Assembly: GCA_024276335.1 (NCBI GenBank)
Contig: JAJRXL010000335.1
Coordinates: 1 to 7,274 of the forward strand
DNA: 7,274 bases
Origin: Bacteroidota bacterium
GTDB lineage: Bacteria; Bacteroidota; Ignavibacteria; SZUA-365; JAADGX01
Reading direction: 5' to 3'
Each line of letters starts with the position of its first letter. Position 1 is the first letter of the stretch. The translations under genes were made by a program, and so were the position numbers. Below, in pieces: positions 1 to 6,423 of the stretch. The notes under the pieces were generated by a model. It did not search any database, was not told where the DNA came from, and was given only the letters and a program-made list of their open reading frames with translations.

Positions 1-1012
1 CACGCGGAAACCCAAAGCCCGCCAGGGGGCGCGTCACGATGCCCTTGCGCAGGACGGCGTCGTACAGGCGACCGACTTCCCGCTCGTCGGCCAGGGGCAG
101 CATGACGAAATTGGCAAGGCTGGGCAGGACTTCCAGGCCCAGGCCGGTGAATCCTTCGATCAGCGCCGAAAGTCCCCGCGCGTTCATTTCCACCGTCTCC
201 CGGAGGAATTCCTCATCGTCGAGGGCGGCCAGGGCGGCTGCCTGTGCTAGGGAATTCGGCTCGAAGGGGAACTTCACCTTCAGCATGTTCCCGATGATCC
301 ATTCGTGCCCGAACGCGTACCCGATGCGCACGCCCGCCAGGCCGTAGGCTTTCGAAAACGTCCTGAACGTCACCACGTTGTCGAACCGGTACTTCAGCGA
401 ATCGGGGTAATCCGGGTGCCGCACGGCGTACTCGAAGTACGCTTCATCCATCACCACCAGCACGTCAGGCGGCACTCGTTCCATGAACCGCTCGAACTCC
501 GGCGCCGTGAACGCCGTTCCCGTTGGGTTGTTGGGGTTGGCAAGGTAGATGAGCTTCGTGCGCGGTGTCACCAGGTCCAGGACGGCCTCGAGATCGAACC
601 GGTATTTATCGAGGGGCGCCAGTTTCAGCGTCTTGCCGCTGGCCCGGGCCAGGACGATGAATCCCACGAACGTGCCCCGGCAGGTGACCATCTCATCGCC
701 GTCGTCCAGCACCGTGCGCAGGAGAATGCCCAGGAGTCCCTCGGAGCCGTGCCCGGCAATGACGTTCTCCAGGTTGACGTTGAAGCGTTCGGCCAGGGCG
801 CAGCGAAGGTCGTAACCCCCGTTGGGGTAGTAGTGGATCTCGTCCAGCGCTCCGCGAATAGCGGCGACGGCCCGTGGTGACGGCCCGCGCGGGTTCTCGT
901 TGGAAGCAAGTTTTATCACATGCTCCAGGCCCAGCGCCCTCCGGACTTCGTCGATGGGTTTTCCCGGTCGGTACGGAAGCAGGCTTTGGATGTGGTCGGG
1001 GATCAGGGACAT
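1..1012 (-). CDS. hisC: Histidinol-phosphate aminotransferase, 3' end outside window
   Basis: PLP-dependent class I/II aminotransferase that converts imidazole-acetol phosphate and glutamate to histidinol phosphate in cytoplasmic histidine synthesis. The first 337 codons are present; family members are usually about 350-370 residues, so only the last few dozen are missing. Seen in the translation: the N-terminal signature PYRPGKPIDEV (13-23), KLASNENPRGPSP (34-46), YYPNGGYDLR (61-70), NPNNPTGT (159-166), MDEAYFEYA (188-196, PLP-ring Asp189), and TFSKAYGLAGVRIGY (218-232), with the Schiff-base Lys221 and the phosphate-binding Arg229. The window edge cuts it just after RPLAGFGFPR, the usual start of the C-terminal motif. 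The start is fixed by an in-frame TAG two codons upstream; no Shine-Dalgarno is visible. No other his gene is in view, so it is an orphan hisC here. An aromatic-aminotransferase role is possible, since the families overlap. The GTFVGF segment (113-118) resembles HisC of FCB-type bacteria from memory. Confidence 0.93.
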   Translation of the reverse strand, partial: MSLIPDHIQSLLPYRPGKPIDEVRRALGLEHVIKLASNENPRGPSPRAVAAIRGALDEIHYYPNGGYDLRCALAERFNVNLENVIAGHGSEGLLGILLRTVLDDGDEMVTCRGTFVGFIVLARASGKTLKLAPLDKYRFDLEAVLDLVTPRTKLIYLANPNNPTGTAFTAPEFERFMERVPPDVLVVMDEAYFEYAVRHPDYPDSLKYRFDNVVTFRTFSKAYGLAGVRIGYAFGHEWIIGNMLKVKFPFEPNSLAQAAALAALDDEEFLRETVEMNARGLSALIEGFTGLGLEVLPSLANFVMLPLADEREVGRLYDAVLRKGIVTRPLAGFGFPR

Positions 1013-1057
1013 GCGCTATGCGTCGTGGTTATGTGCAAATTCGTTTATCTCATGTTC

Positions 1058-1086
1058 AAGCTACGAAAGCGGGGTGTTTCGTTCAA
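1058..1086 (-). promoter_or_regulatory. Possible hisC promoter
   Basis: On the minus strand TTGAAC (1086-1081) is followed after 17 bases by TAGCTT (1063-1058), which reads on as TAGCTTGA. This fits a weak sigma-70-like pair and also loosely a Bacteroidota-type TAnnTTTG box. The start of transcription would fall near 1051, giving a leader of about 40 bases before the hisC ATG. The same TTGA...TAGsTTG pattern at the same spacing occurs ahead of the barrel gene at 6153-6181. It is a pattern match by eye only. Confidence 0.3.
1063..1082. repeat. Inverted repeat inside the possible hisC promoter
   Basis: ACGAAA (1063-1068) and TTTCGT (1077-1082) are perfect 6-base inverted arms around an 8-base centre. 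They lie almost exactly between the candidate -10 and -35 elements, where a repressor operator could sit. Such short arms arise by chance in a window of this size, so only the position makes it notable. Confidence 0.3.
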
Positions 1087-1210
1087 GGACAACGGCGCTC
1101 CCCGCCAGGGGGATCCCTTCTCTATGTTCCGTTGGCCCGGAAAGCGGTTGCAGGAGAGTGCGCGGACAGCTTAATGACAAACTCCAGGTGGCGGGCAAGG
1201 CGGGCCGCCG

Positions 1211-1882
1211 TCACTCCGGCATGGAGGCTTCCCAGCGCAGGTACAGCTCCCGCGTCGCGTACAGGTCGCGCAGGTTGTACTCCGCGATTTCCCGGAACTT
1301 CCCCGCGCGAAAGAGATCGTTGACGTCCAGGCCGGTTACGCCCTGCCGCTTGGGGCTCTCGATGCCGAACGAGGTGCACACGAAATCCAGCGAAAATCGG
1401 CGCGAGGTTGCGCCGTAGAACATCATCTGGTCGAGCAGATCGCAGTGCACCTTGGCGTCGTAGCGGTACGGCACCAGGTTGCGCGAAGCCCTGATGCGCA
1501 GCATCATGGACCGGATGTGCAGGAAAGGACCGTCGAAGCCGCGCCCGTTGAACGAAATGAGCTGGTCGTATTGCCGCACCCGCTCCCAGAACTTCCCGAG
1601 GACTTCCTCCTCGCTGCCGGGAACGAACTGGACCGTCCCGTCTTCGGACTCCCACGGCTCGGCGCCGGGCGCGTTCACCAGCACTTCGCCCTTGAGGGAA
1701 TCCACGTTCAGCATCCCGATGCAGGCCACCTGGGCCGTGTAGGGATAGAGATTGATCTTCTGGATGGCCTCCTCGCGCTCTTCCTCCGTTTCGGCGAACT
1801 TCAGGAGGTATTCCTGGCGCTCCGTGTCCAGGGATTCGAAAGGATAGCCCGATGTTTCGATATCGAATACCAGTCGGCTCAT
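1211..1882 (-). CDS. Predicted DEDDy 3'-5' exonuclease (PolB exonuclease-like, RNase H fold)
   Basis: This 223-residue protein looks like a stand-alone 3'-5' exonuclease of the family related to the proofreading domain of family B DNA polymerases. All five expected active-site residues are visible: Exo I is FDIET (6-10, Asp7 and Glu9), Exo II is FNGRGFD (111-117, Asp117), and Exo III is YNLRD (202-206, Tyr202 and Asp206), which makes it the DEDDy type. The block HCDLLD (147-152) and SLDFVCTSFGIESPK (164-178) also fit the family. No polymerase, helicase or RNA-binding domain is attached, and there is no signal peptide, so it should be cytoplasmic. A GGGGAAG run four bases before the ATG is a plausible ribosome site. 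It starts 48 bp after asd, with no terminator between, so it is probably co-transcribed. Its substrate and pathway are unknown; the neighbours give no clue. An active nuclease is inferred from motifs only. Confidence 0.85.
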   Translation of the reverse strand: MSRLVFDIETSGYPFESLDTERQEYLLKFAETEEEREEAIQKINLYPYTAQVACIGMLNVDSLKGEVLVNAPGAEPWESEDGTVQFVPGSEEEVLGKFWERVRQYDQLISFNGRGFDGPFLHIRSMMLRIRASRNLVPYRYDAKVHCDLLDQMMFYGATSRRFSLDFVCTSFGIESPKRQGVTGLDVNDLFRAGKFREIAEYNLRDLYATRELYLRWEASMPE

Positions 1883-1930
1883 GAGACTTCCCCGCTCTGA
1901 TTCGGAAAGAGTTACTTGCTGTACGATCTC

Positions 1931-2935
1931 TCAATCATCCACGTTTTTCAGCCACCGTTCCGCGACCTGCACGGCGTTCGTGCCCGCTCCCTTGCGCAGG
2001 TTGTCCGACACGATCCACAGGGCAATGCCGTGCTCCACCGAGGGGTCCACGCGCAGGCGACCGACGAACACCTCGTCCCTTCCGCTCGCGACGCGGGCTA
2101 GGGGATAGAGATCGCGCCCCGGGTCATCCTGCACGATTACGCCGGGCGTCGCGGCCAGCAACTCCCGCACGTCCGCGAGGGAGGCGGGGTTTTCGAGCTC
2201 GATATTGACGGACTCGGAATGGCAGTTGTGTACCGGCACGCGCACGCACGTGGGAGCCACGCGAATAGAATCGTCGTGGAGGATTTTCCGCACTTCGTTG
2301 ATGACCTTGTGTTCCTCCTTCGTGTAGCCGTCTTCCAGGAACACGTCCACGTGGGGCAGGCAATTGTCGGCAATGGGATGCGGAAACTTCATCGTCCCGT
2401 GCTCCTCGCCGCACAGCTCCCGCTCCAGTTGGTCGATTCCCTGTTGCCCGGCCCCGCTTACGGCCTGGTAGGTGGAAACCGTCACCCGGCGGACCGTGAA
2501 CGCCTCGTGGAGGGGTTTGAGCGCCATCACGAGGGGCACGGTCGAGCAGTTGGGGTTGGCAATCACGTTCGAGCCGAAGGCGTCGATATCTTCGCCGTTC
2601 ACTTCCGGCACCACGAGAGGAACGCCCGGTTCCATACGGAAGACGCTGCTGAGATCGATAACAAGGCGGCAGCGGTCCCGTACGCGGGGAATCCATTCCC
2701 CGCTGACGTCGCCGCCCGCGCAAAAGAACGCGACGTCGGTTCCGTCGAACACGTCCTCGCGCAACCCGGCGACGCCGGTTTCCCGCCCGCGGAACGGCAA
2801 TGCCCATCCCGCCGACCGCGCACCGGCGACCAGGCGGAGCTCGCGTGTCGGGAATCGCCTTTCCTCCAGGACGCGGACCAGCGTCCGCCCCACAATCCCC
2901 GTGGCGCCAACCACCACGATGTTCTGTTCTTTCAT
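1931..2935 (-). CDS. asd: Aspartate-semialdehyde dehydrogenase
   Basis: Reduces aspartyl phosphate with NADPH to aspartate semialdehyde, the branch point to lysine/diaminopimelate, threonine, methionine and isoleucine; a cytoplasmic enzyme. The 334 residues match the usual family length. Seen: the N-terminal NADP-binding GATGIVG (10-16), IDLSSVFR (93-100), NPNCSTVPL (127-135) with the catalytic Cys130, STYQAVSGAGQQG (154-166) with Gln157, KFPHPIADN (183-191), and APTCVRVPVHNCHS (227-240), which with the preceding Val226 agrees with the family signature and carries Arg232 and the acid/base His239. The C-terminal DNLRKGAGTNAVQVAE (311-326) is also typical. The site preceding His239 is Cys rather than Gly; this is allowed in the signature. 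The ATG has a good ribosome site, GGAGAG (2947-2942), six bases upstream. It lies 31 bp after the barrel-protein stop, which suggests co-transcription. No lysine or threonine pathway partner is in the window. Confidence 0.96.
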   Translation of the reverse strand: MKEQNIVVVGATGIVGRTLVRVLEERRFPTRELRLVAGARSAGWALPFRGRETGVAGLREDVFDGTDVAFFCAGGDVSGEWIPRVRDRCRLVIDLSSVFRMEPGVPLVVPEVNGEDIDAFGSNVIANPNCSTVPLVMALKPLHEAFTVRRVTVSTYQAVSGAGQQGIDQLERELCGEEHGTMKFPHPIADNCLPHVDVFLEDGYTKEEHKVINEVRKILHDDSIRVAPTCVRVPVHNCHSESVNIELENPASLADVRELLAATPGVIVQDDPGRDLYPLARVASGRDEVFVGRLRVDPSVEHGIALWIVSDNLRKGAGTNAVQVAERWLKNVDD

Positions 2936-2966
2936 TCTCTTCTCTCCAAGTCCGGTTCCGCGCGGC

Positions 2967-5900
2967 TCAAAAATCCGCGCCCAGGGAAAAGTAATACCGT
3001 GGAGGGGAAAAATCCTTGCCGTGGAAAGCCCAGGCCACGTCGATCTTGAGGGGAAACCCGAGGAACCACAATCGCACGCCGAAGCCGGTTCCGGCCAGGA
3101 GGCTCTGCTCGCGCACTTCTCCCGTCTCGGTGCGGGCGTAGGCGCGGAACGACGAGAAGTCCTTGAACGCCGCGCCGATGTCCGCGAAAAGGGTTCCGTA
3201 CACGTTCCGGAACAGGTACTGCATCACCCCGCCGAAGAAGTACTTGACGAGGGGAAACCTGAGCTCGGTGTTGAACAGCACGTACTTCGAAGCGATTCGC
3301 TCCGCGTAATCGTAGCCGCGCAGGGGCAGGCCGGGCGTTAGAAAGGCGAAATCCTCGGCGTTCTCGATGGGAATGTAGCCCGTGGAAAACCGGCGGTTGA
3401 TCCAGTTCTCCGTGCCGCCGATGAAGAATCGCTGGGCGTTCGGTCCGAAACTGCCTCCCCCCGCTCCCCGCACTGCCCACGACACCTCCTTGCCGAGGCG
3501 GAAGTAATGGCGGTAATCGAAGGTCAACGTGATGAACTCGAGTCCCCTGGAAAAGACCTTCGGCGAGGCCAGCACGCCCACGGTGTAGCGGGTGCCGATC
3601 GTGGGCGCAAAACCCCACCGCCACAGGGAGTTGTCGAAGGTGTAGCTGAGCTGGGGCAGCAGCAGGCTCCACTCCTGCGGAGGGTCGTACGGCTCATCCA
3701 GGTTCTCGCGCGTCAGGTTCATCCAGTTGAGGCCGAAATCCATCCGTCGTAAGCGATCGAAGGGATAGGAGCCGCTGATCGCGCCGCCGAAGTCCCGGTA
3801 GCGGTACAGCACTTCCCAGGGCCCGAAGGACGACGGCGAAATGATGAACCGGGCGCTGTGATAGCCCTGGATCCCCCAGTCGATGCGGTTTTTCAAGTAA
3901 TAGTAGGCCAGGGCGTAATCGCTGTTCTTCAGGTCAATGAGCAGGTTGGTGAGGAAGAAAATCTGGTGATCTCCCAGCATGTCGCTGAACGCCATCTGGG
4001 TCGTTCCCAGCACACCGTAAAAAGTGGAATAGCCCGCGTTGCCGTAAATCAGGTCGGGCGAAAAGCTGAGCTTGTAGGAATTGACGATGAACTCGCCTTT
4101 CTCGTTTACGTTGCCTCGCTCCGGGAAAATCTTCTTGCGGCGTTCCTCGCGCTCTCTCGAAAAAATCGTTGTCGCTGCGGGCAGGGTGTCCGGCTCCGGG
4201 GGGGAGAACTCGATGGCGATATCCTCGCCGTAGGAAATTACCGGCGTCGAGGTCGTATCCACGGGTTCCGGCGTCCGCGCAGCCAACTGCTGCTTTTGCA
4301 ACCGTTGCAGGAAGAGGGTCGGTTTCAACGGCTCCAGCTTCGGCAGTGTCAAGGGGGCTTTCAGGAGGTAAATGTCGAATCCGGCTTCGCTCAGGGAGGC
4401 GAAGACCAGCTTGTTACCGTCGCGCGAAAGCGAAAGCTGGTACACAGCGGACAGGCTGTTGGTGATGGGGTACGTCTGCCCCGTTTTCAGTTCGAGCACG
4501 TAGATGTTGTTGATGCCGTTCTTGTCGGAAATGAAAAGGAGCTTTTCGCCGTCCGGCGCAGGAGCCGGAGAGCTTTCGCTCGCGTCATCGGTTTCCGTCA
4601 GGCGCGTGATTTCGCCGGAGGCGAGATCGAAAGCGTACAGGTCGGTCGTCGCGTAGTAGTAATCATACATCTTGAACCCCGGCGGAATATTCTTTCCGAA
4701 AAAACCGCCCCGGTCGCTAACGAAGTAGAGCGTCTTCCCGTCCGGGCTCCAGCGCGGATCGGTGTCGTAGAACGGATCGTTCGTCAATCGCTCCGCCGAT
4801 TGGGTGCTGAAGTAATACACGTAGAGGTCCGCCTGGTGGGGATCATGCGCAACGAAGGCAATGCGTTCACCGTCCGGCGACCAGGCCACCGAAGAGATGT
4901 CGTTGTAGCGAATCGGCAGGAGCTTGTACTCGCCGGTTTTCACGTCGATAATACTGATGGCGTCGTATTCACCGGTCTTGGAAGACAGTGCGACACGCTT
5001 TCCGTCCGGCGACCAGGCCAGGCCCGGCGTGAGCAGGTTCAGCTCCTCGAAATCCGACGTCTGCTGGCCCTCGATGAGTTGTTCCACGTCCTTGCCGTTC
5101 GACTCCATGACGTAGAGGCTGTAGTAGGCCTCGCGATCCGAAATGAACACGACCCGGTCCCCGTCCGGACTTATGGCCGGGCTGGTGTTGTAGAAGTTGC
5201 CGATCTCCTGGTGATCGGTCAGTTTCTTGGCGTAGTCCACCGGAAATTTCTTGTCGGCAATGTCCGGCCAGTACTCCGTTTTCATGGCTTTCTGCCACCG
5301 CTTGTTCAGCTCCTTCATGTCGAGACCGATGGTGGATTTGAACCCCTGCTCCACGCTCCGTGTAGTGCGCACCCGGTTCAGGATTTCTCCGACCTTGGGT
5401 TTGCCGTATTTCTCGGCAATGTAGTTCCACAGGGCCTGCCCACCGCGGTAGGCGAAATACCCGCTGAGGTAGTTGATGGGAGGAAGGTAGTTGTTGACGG
5501 TGGCGTCGCGGAGGAACATATCCGAGTTGATGTCCCAGCCGTCCATGGCAGTGTACTCGGCTAATCCTTCGTTGAACCACAGGGGCAAGCGCAACTGGAT
5601 GTTGTTGCTGACGATGTTCTGGATGGATCCGCCGTAGAACATCTCGTTGATAACGGCGTGAACCAGCTCGTGCCGGATGACGTGCCGGAATTTCTTGTAA
5701 TCTCCCTCGAAAGGAATAATCACGCGGTTCTTGAGCAGCTCCGTCACGCCACCGATCCCCTCTTCCAGGTACGGCTGCACCACGTTGGTCTGCTGGAAAT
5801 CGTTGTGCGAGTTGTACACGATGATGGGAATGCGCGTGGTGATGCGGAACCGGAACGTCTTCTGGATGTGAACGAGGGCGGTTTCCGCGGTCAGGGCGGT

Positions 5901-6098
5901 GAACTCCGCAACCGTGTAACCGTCTTGGGAAAAATACACGTCGAAGTGGGACGACTGGATATACGACCACTTGAAGTCCTTGTACTGAACCTTGTTTTTG
6001 CCGAAATACTGTGCAAAGGCAGGTTGCCCGAAAGTCGCGAACACCAGCACCAGCGCCATGATCCTCAGGGCCGGGAATCTCAGGTGGGCTCTATACAT
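2967..6098 (-). CDS. Exported metallopeptidase / TolB-like propeller / Omp85-type barrel fusion
   Basis: A 1043-residue predicted outer-membrane protein with three modules. Residues 1-29 form a signal peptide: basic n-region, MALVLVFATFG core, and an AFA|Q cleavage site. Residues about 40-280 resemble peptidase MA gluzincins: HELVH (143-147) provides two zinc histidines and Glu144, and WFNEGLAEY (174-182) provides the third ligand, Glu177. Residues about 300-580 hold six PD40/TolB repeats of the type SPDGxxxxF, near 310, 363, 407, 451, 515 and 558. A Pro-rich, then strongly charged linker (581-667) leads to a barrel of about 375 residues. The barrel is Omp85-like: FFIGG (891-895), an RGY loop-6 motif (927-929), NTELRFPL (943-950), a GTLFADIGAAF strand (968-978), and a terminal strand ending in Phe1043. 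I see no POTRA domains. The protease and propeller should face the periplasm. Met1 has only an A-rich leader; Met14 (6059) is an alternative start but would shorten the basic n-region. A role in outer-membrane protein handling is inference. Confidence 0.85.
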   Translation of the reverse strand: MYRAHLRFPALRIMALVLVFATFGQPAFAQYFGKNKVQYKDFKWSYIQSSHFDVYFSQDGYTVAEFTALTAETALVHIQKTFRFRITTRIPIIVYNSHNDFQQTNVVQPYLEEGIGGVTELLKNRVIIPFEGDYKKFRHVIRHELVHAVINEMFYGGSIQNIVSNNIQLRLPLWFNEGLAEYTAMDGWDINSDMFLRDATVNNYLPPINYLSGYFAYRGGQALWNYIAEKYGKPKVGEILNRVRTTRSVEQGFKSTIGLDMKELNKRWQKAMKTEYWPDIADKKFPVDYAKKLTDHQEIGNFYNTSPAISPDGDRVVFISDREAYYSLYVMESNGKDVEQLIEGQQTSDFEELNLLTPGLAWSPDGKRVALSSKTGEYDAISIIDVKTGEYKLLPIRYNDISSVAWSPDGERIAFVAHDPHQADLYVYYFSTQSAERLTNDPFYDTDPRWSPDGKTLYFVSDRGGFFGKNIPPGFKMYDYYYATTDLYAFDLASGEITRLTETDDASESSPAPAPDGEKLLFISDKNGINNIYVLELKTGQTYPITNSLSAVYQLSLSRDGNKLVFASLSEAGFDIYLLKAPLTLPKLEPLKPTLFLQRLQKQQLAARTPEPVDTTSTPVISYGEDIAIEFSPPEPDTLPAATTIFSREREERRKKIFPERGNVNEKGEFIVNSYKLSFSPDLIYGNAGYSTFYGVLGTTQMAFSDMLGDHQIFFLTNLLIDLKNSDYALAYYYLKNRIDWGIQGYHSARFIISPSSFGPWEVLYRYRDFGGAISGSYPFDRLRRMDFGLNWMNLTRENLDEPYDPPQEWSLLLPQLSYTFDNSLWRWGFAPTIGTRYTVGVLASPKVFSRGLEFITLTFDYRHYFRLGKEVSWAVRGAGGGSFGPNAQRFFIGGTENWINRRFSTGYIPIENAEDFAFLTPGLPLRGYDYAERIASKYVLFNTELRFPLVKYFFGGVMQYLFRNVYGTLFADIGAAFKDFSSFRAYARTETGEVREQSLLAGTGFGVRLWFLGFPLKIDVAWAFHGKDFSPPRYYFSLGADF

Positions 6099-6152
6099 TG
6101 CTTTCGTTCTATTTTCAAATCGTGGTTTCCGCGATGAACATCCCTCGGTGAC

Positions 6153-6181
6153 AACCTACGAACCCGGAATCAGAGAATCAA
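6153..6181 (-). promoter_or_regulatory. Possible promoter of the barrel-protein/asd/exonuclease transcript
   Basis: On the minus strand TTGATT (6181-6176), then 17 bases, then TAGGTT (6158-6153), reading on as TAGGTTGT. Transcription would begin near 6146 and give a leader of about 48 bases before the ATG at 6098. The pair is weak against the sigma-70 consensus. Its likeness in sequence and spacing to the candidate before hisC (1058-1086) is the main support. Confidence 0.3.
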
Positions 6182-6385
6182 GGTAATTGACGCAAGAGGC
6201 GGGTTTGGCAGGTTTTGACGGGATGTGGATCGTGGCTATGTCCGTGATGACATTGAAAACTGAACGACAGGAAAACGTGACGTTCCTCGATAGCCGCTTC
6301 CACCCCTCACATCGCAAACCTAACCCACCGGACTATTTTATCTCGCAGAAGCCCCAGTTACATCCCACCAGTACCCTTCAGGCCA

Positions 6386-6414
6386 TTGCGTCCCCGGGCT
6401 AATCTCATTATGTT
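6386..6414 (+). promoter_or_regulatory. Possible promoter of the amidohydrolase gene
   Basis: TTGCGT (6386-6391), a 17-base spacer, and TATGTT (6409-6414) give a sigma-70-like pair. Transcription would start near 6421, only about three bases before the ATG at 6424, which would make the message nearly leaderless. That agrees with the lack of any Shine-Dalgarno sequence there. A by-eye match only; a promoter farther upstream is equally possible. Confidence 0.25.
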
Positions 6415-6423
6415 ATTCCTGGT

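Larger units (their letters stand above)
1013..1210. other. Intergenic region between exonuclease gene and hisC
   Basis: These 198 bases separate the exonuclease stop codon from the hisC start; both genes read on the minus strand. I see no gene in it. It contains a GC-rich self-complementary run just after the exonuclease stop (1199-1209, GGCGGGCCGCC), a 5-bp stem at 1099-1113, and a promoter-like pair with an internal inverted repeat at 1058-1086. Neither hairpin has a T tract, so there is no clear intrinsic terminator. The larger gap compared with the other minus-strand junctions suggests that hisC may have its own promoter. Confidence 0.5.
6099..6423. other. Divergent intergenic region
   Basis: These 325 bases lie between two genes that read away from each other, so they should hold promoters for both. 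I see no convincing gene. Weak promoter candidates are noted at 6153-6181 (minus) and 6386-6414 (plus). A short palindrome, AACGT-G-ACGTT (6274-6284), lies near the middle and could be an operator, though it could equally be chance. A further imperfect inverted repeat, ATCGTGG-TTT-CCGCGAT (6119-6135), lies in what would be the untranslated leader of the barrel gene. Confidence 0.5.

Noticed and set aside
305..880. Plus-strand frame opposite hisC
   Set aside because: Same codon-aligned mirror effect; hisC motifs on the minus strand are unmistakable.
1099..1113. Hairpin TCCCC-GCCAG-GGGGA as a terminator after the exonuclease gene
   Set aside because: Stem of only five pairs and no T tract on either strand.
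1445..1900. Plus-strand frame opposite the exonuclease gene
   Set aside because: Codon-aligned mirror of a gene with an intact catalytic motif set; no recognisable domain of its own.
1122..1934. Minus-strand frame of 270 codons overlapping the exonuclease gene
   Set aside because: Arg/Gly/Pro-rich shifted-frame translation of the exonuclease gene; the other frame carries the catalytic motifs.
2227..2229. Cys instead of Gly before the acid/base His of Asd as a possible active-site change
   Set aside because: Cys is one of the accepted residues at this place in the family signature and occurs in E. coli-type enzymes.
2219..3341. Overlapping plus-strand frames opposite asd and the end of the barrel gene
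   Set aside because: Low-complexity mirror frames of two well-supported genes; no motifs.
3858..5564. A 568-codon plus-strand reading frame opposite the barrel-protein gene
   Set aside because: It is codon-aligned with the real gene on the other strand, so its stops could arise only from Leu TTA/CTA or Ser TCA codons, which are rare here. It shows no domain and is rich in Arg, Val and Gly as expected of a mirror frame.
6187..6402. A 71-codon frame in the divergent intergenic region
   Set aside because: Starts with TTG, has no ribosome site, no domain and a composition unlike the neighbouring proteins; more likely noncoding.
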